Assembly (NCBI RefSeq): GCF_030445035.2
Contig: NC_080673.1
Coordinates: 40,172,365 to 40,236,364 of the forward strand
Reading direction: 5' to 3'
From: Dasypus novemcinctus
Lineage: Eukaryota; Chordata; Mammalia; Cingulata; Dasypodidae
Length of the DNA stretch: 64,000 nucleotides
The position numbers were made by a program, and so were the translations under genes. Below, piece after piece: positions 38,401 to 50,400 of this stretch. Under the pieces are notes generated by a model. It did no database searches. It was not told where the DNA came from and saw only the letters and a list, made by a program, of their open reading frames with translations. How positions within the stretch are numbered: position 1 is the first letter of the stretch; the number at the start of each line of letters is the position of its first letter.

Positions 38401-41400
38401 GCCCACCTCTCTGCCTCATTCCCCTACCCACTCCACATCCTTTACTTTCCTCCAACTCACCCAAGGCATCACTCAACTCTGGAATTTTGTGAGTCTTGCT
38501 TCTGCAAATAGAACCTTCTTGGAATATACCATGCCTTTTCCTAACTCTGTCTGATGCCACCTAATACTCGGGAAAAACTTCACAGCCTCCAAAGAATTAG
38601 TAAGAATTCTCCAAAGAATTAATATACACTCTTTTTGTGTATTAATCACTTCTACATACCTGTGCAACAAAGTGCAGAAGATTCATCCCAGGTTTGTTTG
38701 CTTTTGTGTCTGCTAATTTGAGCAAAGAAGACAATTTGAATCCTACTGCATTGCCAGCATACCTTCCCTAAAGAAGACAAATCAAGAGATAAAAAAAATC
38801 CATATACCTTTATACAGACAAATACCAAGTTAAAAACACAATGTTTTTATTTTTCGAATTTTACTCACTGCATTCATGATATTCCCAGCCTGAAGCACCA
38901 AATGTAATATAGAATGTAGCTCCTCACATGACATTAGCTCTGTCAAGAACACACCACATTAGCTTAGTGAAGGCTTTGGCTTACAATGTGCAAACGACAG
39001 CTACCACATCCTAACTTAAGCATGTTTTAACCAAGCTCTGACCCTAAACTGTAAACAAAGACTGAAACCTCAAAGCAGTACATTCTGTGGTCTATCTAAT
39101 GCACCATTTGCTACTGGCAATTCACACCCTAGTATTCAGCTGAGAATCAAATGTGTATAATAGTTAAATGTCACAAAATGCTACAATGATGAATATTTGC
39201 AAGTTGTGGAAAATACAAAAATCTAATGAAAAACAGTACAGTGTGTGGTAAGAATAGCTATGTTCTCAGCAGTTATTTCTTTAATTTTTTCCTGTATATC
39301 CACTAACATTTGTGATATGTCATCAAATGACATGTAAATAACTTGCAAATTGCCAACCCTTGGGGCCCAGGCACCCAGAAAACCTATCTATTTTAGTCAA
39401 AGCTACATGTTTCACTTGGATTGGTTTAAGGCTTTAAAAAGGAGTTTTTCATTGTAACTTATTGGCAAACTAGTTCTTTAAACAGCAAATATTTTGTACA
39501 TCCATGCAAACAAATGACAATATTAAAATTTTTTGAACGTAACAAAAAGCTAAAAAGAAAGCTCGATTATTAAAATGACAGATATATAGAAAGTAAAATG
39601 TCTCCTATGATATTTTAAAGTCAATATTGTCCTTTAAGTTCGGTCTTACTTTCAAAAAATTATATTTGGATCATTGCCTATATTACGTTATCTAAGGAGG
39701 CCAGTTTTTGAAGGGTAACCAGATAAGAAATGTTTCCACTACACCCGCAAATATGCATTGCTTAATATAAGAACATGTCCTTCCATCTGTATTTGAACAG
39801 GAGGAAAATCCTTCCAAATTTGCTGCATAAGGTTGGTCTAAGAAGAAATTTTAAAAGGCTTCACATTGAAAGAAAAAAATTTAATTCTTAGTCTCTCCTC
39901 TAAAATGAGGAAAATATGATAGGCTGAAGAGAAAAGCTTTATCTCAACACAAGCCAGACCAAGATAAACAGGAAAACCAAGTAGGAATAAATAATTCTAC
40001 TACAATAACTAGAAATCCGAAAATGGCCAAAAGGAAATTGGGTGGATGTTGGGAAATGTGAGGGTCAGGGAGAGCGACAGAATTCACCTCGAGATGAGGG
40101 CAAAGGCCAGTGTGCTGGTCCTGCACCGTCAGTGCCATAAACGCCAGAACCCAAGCTCCCCTCCATAGGAGAGGGATATCAGAGCAGCTGAGAGGAGTCT
40201 GTCCATGCCGGCAGGCAGTAACGTAAAGAGTTGGTCAAAGAAATGGAAATGACCCACCAGCCCCGCTCAAACTTAAACAGCCCACCAGATGTTGGATTCT
40301 GGAGGACAAGGGGGCAGGAGAAGACACCCCAGCACATGGACGACGGCAGTCCGGCAGGTCAGGAGAAAGGAGGCCTGCTTCCGGAAAAGCAGGGCCCCAG
40401 CCACGAAGGAGGCCAGGGCATAGGAGGAGAGCTGCAGCTGGCCCCACCCAGGCTCCGTGTACACGTGCGCACACAAATACACACACACATACGTGCACAC
40501 ACCACACATGAGTGTGCATACATGCACACACATGTGCACACATAGATGCACACCACATACATGCATGCGCGTACACATGTGCACACATAGATGCATGCAC
40601 ACCAACCACATGCCACATACACGCACATACATGCATGGATGCACACACCACACACGAGGGTGCACACGCGCGCACACACAGAAAGCTACTCTAGAAAAGG
40701 AACAAGGAAGAGCTATAAGCAGCAAGGTTTACTTTAAAGCTTGAGATGAAAGGAGCTTTCTTTTTTTTTATGGGAGGATAATTGGTAAATTTAGATGTAG
40801 TAGGGAAAATAAGTAAATGGAAATAAACGTTAAATGCCATCCTTGGTAACATCTCACATCCCTTTTTAAAGTCTGTCAGATGGGACTTGGCATTTCTAAT
40901 TACAGTTGAATAATTTAAAAAATAAACTGCTACCAAAATTAATAAAACAAAATACATGTAGGATCTTGCATTTATTACCTTTCGTAGCAGCTCTTAAAAT
41001 TGCTATATCTGTATTCAGAGAAGAACAAGAAGGTAAGAATTCCTTCTTTAGCACCATTGCTTCAATCCTAAGTGTATAGCTGAAAAATAAAAAATAAAAC
41101 TGTAGAATTTAATGTCAGTAATTAAAACACCATACTCTGCACAGAACAATGATCAGTGACCATATCCTTACTTTGGCACCTGAATTAAGTTGTACATAAA
41201 GGAGTCTTCCAGGGATAGCTTGGATACATCTCCACTAAATGTTTTCAATTTATTTACCTAAAAGACAAATGAAAAAGGGTTAGAGAAAAAAATAACTTAT
41301 GTTTAAAATGTAAGATTATTCTAAATTTCATTTTAGAATTCTTCTAAGAAAATAGGATTTCAGTTCTAGATTCAAATGAATAAAAACAAAGACCTACGGA

Positions 41401-44400
41401 AAAACAAAGGAAATTATCATATCTACTACCTTGTTTCTTTAAAAGAAAACAAAACTTGCAAATTTGAAAGAGAGGAACCAGTGTCACTTATGTGGGTAGA
41501 GAGATAGTCTCTTACAAAGCAGAGAACTGGAGCCACTAGAATCTTCACAGAGGTAACCCCATGGGGATGGAAAATGATCAGTTCTTAGGAGGAAAATTTT
41601 TTGTAAGAAACAACATGGAAGAGATCACTGCTGGGAGAATAGAGAAGGGACTTGATATTCATTATAATATGATTGTTTGAATCGTAAGTGAAAAAAAAAC
41701 AATAATTTATTACTTTGAGTATTTTGATGTAAAATACTTAGACCAGGTAAAGTCTAAGACAGATCTTCCTTCTATCAAATTCCACCTCACCTATAATAGC
41801 TTTATAGAAAGGGCCTATTATATCTTGAGGTGAGTACACACTGGATCTCCAGCAGGATGATAGAAAAGAAACTGGAAGGCCAATGCCAAGATTTCCCCCT
41901 ATGAAAAAAGCAGGTAGTAAATCATATGTATGACAAGATGTAAATTTTTTAAAAAATCTACTGCTCCCCACAGTCCCCCAAACTGCCATGCACGCATCTG
42001 CAGAGAAGGCGGCCACACATGCACCAGATGATAGGATTACAGGTGACTATTTTCTTCTATTGCTCATTTTTGTTTTCTAAAATACCTACCATGAGTATGT
42101 ATTACTATTGTAAAAAATTAAACTAAAAGTTTACTTTAAACTAAAATTAAAATAAATTTAAAAATTAAACTAAAATACCCACAAACAAATATTTTTTTCA
42201 ATTGTAATAAAAAAGAAAAAGAGTTCTGACATAGGTATATAGCCAAAGGGCCATTAGGTGGGGGTGGGAGTGAAGAGGTTCCTGCTTCCCCCAGGAAAAG
42301 TTCTCAAACAGAAGAGAATAAATCACGCCTTTCCCACACAGAAAACTGGATCTATACAATGGCAAACACCCTTCTAAGTTCACTGTTTGTTTCCACAAAA
42401 ATACTTTATGGTAGGTAGTATCTTGATAATCCTGGCAAGGCATACAGCTTATCACTGCAGCTAACTCTTTCCAACAAGCACTTTCTACTCTTTATTATTC
42501 TTTAAAAAGTTTACTTTCTGTCACCCCCTGGATTATGTTGGGTGCCTGTAAAAATAATATGATTTCTAAGTTTCTTTAAAAATAGAAAACGACACTTCGC
42601 AAAGATTAAAGGAGGAATATTTGGAAAAAGTCCCTTCCCTGAAATAGGTACATAAATTATCCGAAAATATAAAAGGCAGGGCAAATTCATGCCCTAGTAA
42701 TAATTCTGGTCCTTAAAACTACACAGTTGAAAATTTATTTTCTAGGCAGAGAATAACTGTTTACAGAATTGTATTATTTATTCCACCTGTAGGGCCCCAA
42801 AGTGAATTTACCACTTACTTACTGAATTTATTGGCAGATGAACCTTCTAGTTCAGCTAACCCCATACTGGTGCCTAGTTTCTGAACTGAGAAAGCCACAG
42901 GATGGATTCTGATCCTTTCTGAACTAGAGTTTAACGGTTCACTATATATGGGCAGGGGCAGCATGAGGCTGTGCTTTTTATAAAACCATATATGTAGCGT
43001 GTGCGAAGCTTCTGAAAGCAATGGCAGTTTTCAATGTAAAGCGTAAGAACAGGTCATGCTAAGTAAAATCAGTAAATATTTCTATTAAACATGTGCTAAA
43101 CTGTAACTGAGCAATGATTAATATCCTTCACTTAAGTATACAGGGCTAAAAATGTTTATGGTTTTCAAGAGAATGGTGATGGAAAGACGGTACGTAATTT
43201 AAACGCCGTGTCCATAGTTCTTAATTCTATTTCAAAATGAGATGGATGTTCATTCAGGGGGATTACCGCTCCTTCGCAGTGGCTGGGGAGGTTAAAAAGA
43301 GAGGCAGTGAGACGTGATCAAAAAGCATTTCTAGAACGTGGTTAGGCATAATTTTGTTGGCTGAGCCAAGTGACTTACGGCTGTGGCTTTGCCCAGTTTC
43401 TGTCCTACAAGCAAACAACGTGCTCCTGAAGACGCGTTCCACAGGACAGGCCCCCTTCATTCTATCTAACTACTCGCGTGGCCTTGAAATAGCAGGATTT
43501 CCCTGGGTCTTCCTCCCAGAATAAACAAAGAGGGTAGGAAAGAGGCCATAAAACGTGCAGTGGAGGCAACTCAAGCCACCTGGCTGTGTCCCCGATCCCA
43601 GGACACAGGCTTGCACCCGGCTCCTGTGAGCGCTCCTCCCCGCCCTCCTCCCAGCACACCGACTGCTGTGCTCAACGACAGCAGCTCCCAGGCCTTCACG
43701 TTTTAACCATGCACTTGAGTAAAGATGAACAAACACACTGGTAGTGGAGGGAGGGCAGGAAAATTCCTGAACACAAATTACTCTGCCTTTGGCCTGTCAG
43801 CTGGGAACACAGGAGAGAAAAGGGCCATTTCCGTTCCTATTTTTCAGCACACTGATAAGAGGACAGGGACGTTCCAGTGCTACCTAAAGCGCCCGGACTC
43901 TGTGATCGCTGGATGATGGAAAGGCTGGGAAGCAGGGCCAGGCATCGTTTTGACAGCCTTTGCCCTTCCTTCCTCAGAGGAAAACTGTCAACTGAGGAAT
44001 ATTTTATAACGTTATGAGGATTAAATTTTTAAAAACCCATAAAATAAAAATAGTAAATAGCTATAATTTATTTACCTTCTATGTGCCAGGCACGGGGCTA
44101 AGCATATTAAATACATTACCTCGTTTTCCTTTATTTTTTTGCCCTGTTCAGTGCCTGCAACATGGGGCACTTAATAAAGGTTTAGCTCCTTCTTGTGATA
44201 AAAAATGAGCACACAAGTTACACCCCAGGCGCAGTAACGTGGTTACACATACAGTTACTCATGCATTAGCACATTTCAGCCGCATTCCTAAACATCTCTT
44301 ACTCGGCCCTGCCTCCTCCGCGGCCTCATCCCCATCCACCACCCTTCACCCGGAGACCAAAGACACGGGGGCCACCGGGCACGCGCCACAAAGCCAGTGT

Positions 44401-47400
44401 GTCCTTGCAGCCACTCCAGTCATCAGACAAAAGCTTCAGCTTTCACTGAGGCTCCGCCGACCACGCAGCTCTTAGGGATCTGGCTTAGGGAGGGGCATCC
44501 AGCTGCCCTGGGGGCTATCAGGGTGTTCCTGCTGGAGGAGTTTGGAGGGTGTGGTGAGCAGAAGCCAGGAGTCAGAAATGTAAACAAGGAGAAGTGTGAC
44601 CGAGCTGTCGGATATTCAGACTGGAGGTGACCCTACCGCAGGCGTTGCGGGCAGGGACAGCTGCGGGCTGTTTCAGCAGCTGGGAGGCATTTCAGGATCC
44701 CACGCCAGTGTTTCATCTCAGCAGGACACAGTCACCCGGGTCAGCTAATTGTCTGGGGGGTGAGAGAGGGCCTCGGGGACCCAGGGAGCGCTTAGGAGGG
44801 CTGGGTTTTAGCCATCTTGCCCTTAACGTTTTCTTTTGAATTATATCCCTCAGGATTCAAAACACAGAGTTCTTTAAAACAGGAGAGGTTTGACAGCTGA
44901 TTTGCTTCTTTAAAAAAGCCCTGGTCTTCCACAGCCTTTGCTTTCTCAAACCGCCTTTGGATTTTAAATTAGGAACGAAGCTATTAAGAAAACTGGATTT
45001 AATCTCCACCTCTACAGGACATGAAGCTTGCAGCCTCCCTCAAGCTTAACTTCCATTTAGATAGAAATGTAGAGCTTCCAGAGCACTTTCACACGTATTA
45101 TCAAATTTGATCCTCACTTGGGAAAAACACCATGAGGCCAGTTAGGAGTCCTAAGGAAGAGTCACGGAAAAGCCCAAGCAGGGGTAAGATTTCTAGAGCA
45201 TTTGTCTCTTTAAAACTGAAATTCATTAAGCCAAGAAATCCTAATTAAAGATTTTGAAACTCTTGTTCTTTACATAAAAGGAAGATTAAGGACTGTTCAG
45301 TATGTAAGATCTGGGGTAAATTATGATTTAACGTACCTTTCCCTTAAGACTTTAAGACCCTTTACTAACATTAATAAATGCCGTTAATTAGTCTCGGCCT
45401 ACGCAAATTACACTTAATTTGCAAAGAGAAAAGAGGTAGAGAGAGCCTCAGGTTCGCAGATGTACTTTGAATATCTAATTACCCACTCAGACCTTGAACT
45501 TGGTGTTTTGAGTTTAACACTGACAGGCTTAAAAAGAAAAGGGCAAATGTATTTCTCTTGTTATTAAAGGCTCCAAAGATCAGGTAAATCCATAAATGAC
45601 CTCTGGGAAGAGGAGTGGGAGGGGGCAAAAGGGGCTGACTGTATAAAAAGGACAATCTACACTTTTTAGTTTATAAGACTCCATATTATTTAAATGTTTA
45701 AAGCTTATGCATTTGCATAATTTCTTACCAGATTTTTTCAAGGGTCACTTCAAAAACAAAGGACAAAATCACAATTTTGGAAGGTTTTAGAAAATTATTT
45801 TTCTGGTTTCTTTTCCAATCAAGCTTCTCACCATTCAACAATTCAGTTAATTTGGTCTCCCAAAAATCAATAACTTTATATTATGGTGTTGTATCACTAT
45901 AGCAGAAGTTTCCAGTTTTTTGCAATTATGTTTACAATATTTACTAACAGTTTACCCACCTCTCCAAATTTTTAGAGCATCTTTATCCAAAAATGGTTTT
46001 TTCTTTTTCTTTTAAAAAAGTCGATGTATTATAAAATAACTCAGGCTAGCCCAAGGCAAAGAAGATCACTGTTAGATAACAAAAGAGAACTGAACTTTAT
46101 AGAGTTCCCATATGCCAAGTACCATGTTAGATGCATATCTAGGGTTTTTTCATCTTGACAATTCCACGAGGTAAATGTCATTATTCTCACTTTACAGGTG
46201 AGGAACCTAAAGTTCACAGGTGTTAAGAAGTGTGGCCAAGTCTTGGAGTTAAGCGTACAGCTCAAAGTTTACTCTAGATTCTCTGCCTCCATAACCCATG
46301 CTCTGTTCTGGCAAATCACTGTCCACTTTTCCATGAAAAAAATTCTGCCTCTGGGTAGAAGAGTGCCCTTCCAATGTGAGTTCTGACACTCTTAAAAATA
46401 TTAAGCTTTTATCATCACTCCTCACATCTAAAACTCATGTGCCAAATTCCTTACCTCTTCTGATTCTGGCAAAAGCTTAAGAAATTCTCGCAGTGTCTCT
46501 GATCCATAATGTTCACTTTTCCCTTGATGAATATCTTCTACAATGGACTGAGGAGACCTTGAAAAGATAATTAATCAGATTCCATTTCACGTTTGCTGGA
46601 GTGCCAAAAGAATTACAAGCCAGTGGAAATTAAAACGAATCAGCCCCACCCTCCTCACATCCCTCCCTTCTTCCCAGCCTGATGGGCTGACCCAGCACCA
46701 CTGCCAGAGAAACAGGGGTCCCGAGACGCCTCCCAGAGGACCCTCCCCCCAGAGAGCCATCCTTGGCACCACAGGGAGGCCACAGGCAGCAACGGCCACC
46801 ACAAGTCTTTGGGGGTAGGAAAAAATCCTCTTTGGTCTCACTGGAACTCTTGTAGAGCCCTCTCCTTTCCATTTTAGAACACCTGAATTTAACTGCTGTT
46901 TGACTCACCAGTTCCAACCGACACTCAAGGGGCAACACTAAAGATGAACCTATAAATTCCCTGACAGGACAGGCCTGAATGGACAGATGCCCCAGGACAA
47001 TTCTCCCTGTACTTCAAGCCACTGAATTAGGTTTTCATGAAGGAACGTGACAAGATACTTGCAGAATCATCAAACCAAGTGTCTAGGAAGGATTTAAAGG
47101 CATGAGCCATGATTTCTACTCATATTACAATTTGAATTTCAGCTCAGGCACACCCACAGACTTTGATGCTGACAGCACAAGTATTAACAAAGTTTCAAAT
47201 GGATGCAAAAACTCTTACTTCTTGAACTGCTTAAGAAATATCCCAATGTTCATGCTCCGTTTTACATCCAAGAGAGTAATCTGGAAAAAAAACCCAGACA
47301 TGTAAGATTATTAAATTACAAATAAAAAGAATGGAGGAAAAAAAGAGAATTAATCCTAGCAAAGTAAATTATAAAATTAATTTGTAAGAGAATAATTCCC

Positions 47401-50400
47401 AATATTTAAATCTGGTGATTTAATAGTTTCAATATAGTTTCACAAACATTTTTTAAAGTTAACTTATTACTATCTCCCTGAATTTTCTGCAATATCATCT
47501 CTCCTCATATGCAACAGTTATACATAGATTTTCATGTATTTTATATCATTTTAACATATCATGTATATTTTTTAAAAATTTAATTTAGCCATTTTCTCTT
47601 AGAATAATATAGCCCATACTTAAAAGCTGCAATTTGGAAGTAGATGACTTAATCTATAAGAAATATATAAGACTTGAATGGAGAAAGTAAAAAATAACTG
47701 AAGGGATTGCAGAGTGAGTCCCAACCTCAATTTAAGGATGTAAAAGAACATCTGTTATGTTCAGAAACATCATAAAATTCTCCATTTTTTTCCTAAGACA
47801 AAATTTCATTTAACTGAAAAGTAAATATATGTCCAATAGCACTTTTTAGGAGGTAAGGAAGTGTCCTACATTAATTTAAAAGGAAAACAACAACAAAACA
47901 ACAAACTTCTACATAAGAGGCATATTTTTTTCACATTTAAACAGCTTTGGAATCAGGATGGTTCTTACAATGCACAGCATCTTATATTTAATGAAATATG
48001 GTGTACCATCAAAACTCAGATTTGGGCTATAACAGGTTTTTACAGCTCAAAATTAATAACTTGGAAGGGTTTTGTCAGACTAGAAATTAGAACTTGAAAA
48101 AAAATGCAGAAGCCATTCTTTCTCTGGAAGTAAATATCCATGCTACATGGAGGAAAGATAATCTTAAAACTGCTGCAATTTTTTTCCACTTGTTTTTTGG
48201 TAAAGAGAGACTGACGAAAACAGAAATGGTATTTATATGCTCTTCCTTTCCAAATGTATGTTATTCATTGAGAATGAAAGAGAATCAGGTTTCAGACTAA
48301 ATTCCTGGTCTCTTTGCCTGCTTCTCAGTTTATAAGAATGCTGGGAAGCAGCAAGACTTAACCCAATGTTCTTGTCACTTCCTGGCTATCAGGGTAAATT
48401 TTTACAAGGGTAGAGTTGCCTTCTTTTGAAGACTAATCTTAAACAATCACATTATTTACTCACCTAAGGGTTTATTCCATGTTAACACAATCACCTGCCA
48501 GCCATAAAATAAACTCCCAAGCTAAAAGGGCAGACTCGTTATTGGAATCCTATGCAGAGATTTCAGTTCAAGTTCAGCATGAAGGGAAGGGAGAGGAGGA
48601 AGAAAGGAAAGAGTGAAAATAAAACCTGTCAAACCTAATACTCTTTAGCAAGGAAAGCTCACATCAGAAAACACTGTGTTTATTATAATCCATACACTGA
48701 AAGATCACAAGTGAGAACAGGTATATTGGTAGATTCATATACATATTTGAAGAACTTGCCGTGTATCACTTCTTACCAGAATGGGAAAAGGAATTGTTTT
48801 ATTTTCTCCCATTAAATTGCCACCTCCCACTACTATATTTAACGATTGGTGGCAGCACCGTCCCACACCTCCCAGCCTTCCTCCTCTTTACTCCGCAGTC
48901 CTCTGGGACTCTGTACACTTGACCTGGGTCCACAACAATTATTGCTGGAAAAGTGATAGAGAAAATTACGCTTAGTATCCCTTTTGAAATATAAGGCAAC
49001 TGAGTCTCAGAAATGTCATTTTCTAACTTATCCAAAGCAGTGCTGGAGCAGAAATGTTAGCCTGGGTCTCTCTGATTCCTCTTGACTCTATTTCCTGTGA
49101 CTATTAATATCTCTGAGCTTTCTATAGAGGCATGGCAAATGTTGCCCCAGCGGTCTGGTTATCAATCACATGGGGATGTTTGTGCAGGAACAGAGCATAT
49201 TTGTAGAAGGCCATCCACAGTGGCTGGCCCCAGAGCTGCAGATCTGTTGGGTGATGGGTAGAACTCATGTTGTCACAGCTAAGACTGTGAGCGCCTGAGC
49301 ACTTCCCTTGTCCTACACGAGCAGCCACGGGCTCAACAAAGACGTAGCCACAGGCCGAAGAAGTAGCTATTTTCCCACCTAATAAGAGGCAGGGCTTCGG
49401 AAACCAGTCAATGATGGGAAGATTTCAGTGGGACTCCTGAGGAAACACCTGAGCTGGCCGTGACTGCGCACCGTACAGGGACTCATCCAACCAACGTGCA
49501 AACAAGACAACTGATAACGTGCCAGGGACAGCCCCACTCTCTTCTGGTGTCCCTAGATGCACCAGGCTCTCTTTCTCAAAGGTTATCACACTTGATCCTT
49601 CTGAAGCAGTGTTATAAAAGTGTCTGCTGAAGTCCTATAAAGAGGATTGTCACTACACATGTAAATCAGCTTATCTTACTTCCAAATGCTTGCCAGTCTC
49701 AAAGCTGGGCAATTCAGAAACAAATCCCTGTGGGATCAGGTGGTGGTGAGGAGTCATTCAGAGCAATGGAATCTGCACACGGGATCCCTGTGAGACTCGA
49801 TGGCTGCACAAGCTTACAAGCCAGAGGACAGGGAAGCAGACGTGGCTCAGTGGATAGAGTGATTGCCTACCATACAGGAGGGTCCACGGTGAGCTGGCCC
49901 CCCCCCCCCCCCCCCGTGCAGTGCTGCCGCGCGCAGGGGGTGCTGTGCCACGCAGCGCAAGGAGTGCGCCCTGCAAGGAGAGCCTAGGAGAGCCGTCCAG
50001 CGTGAATAAAAAAGCGCAGCCCTACCAGGAGCAGCGCGCGCATACGGAGAGCTGGCGCAGCAAGATGATGCAACAACAAAAAGAGACGCAGTTCCCCGGT
50101 GCTGCTGAGGGTACAAGCAGACACAGAGGAACACACAGCGAGTTACACAGAGGGCAGACAACCTGGGGGGGTAGGGGAATAAATTTTAAATAAATAAATG
50201 AAAAGAAGTCAGAGGATACAGCCCACACTGGGAACAGAGATGAACCAACCCCGCCCCCGCCCCTCCCGCCATTTCCAATCCATCCACAACCTCTTCTTCT
50301 AAATACATGAAGAGATTACGGATTTTGAATGGAAACGGCAGGACCACCCCTGAAATCAGGTACCATTAATGCCCAACAGAGTGCATTCATTTTTCCATGA

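Larger units (their letters stand above)
36990..38659 (-). other. FHDC1: FHDC1 intron 8
   Basis: It contains an MIR fragment (37655-37850) and an L2 fragment (38300-38590). Nothing else is recognised. Confidence 0.85.
41258..46454 (-). other. FHDC1: FHDC1 intron 4
   Basis: It contains MIR and L2 pieces near 44060-44195 and an MIR at 46095-46300. The 43250-44830 part is more GC-rich than its neighbours. No gene is recognised on either strand. Confidence 0.85.

Noticed and set aside
40231-40744. Cys/His/Val-rich ORFs over the CA/TG tract
   Set aside because: Open frames in every register are a by-product of the dinucleotide repeat.
49847-50193. ORFs on both strands over a DAS SINE
   Set aside because: Such frames recur in other DAS copies and have no coding support.
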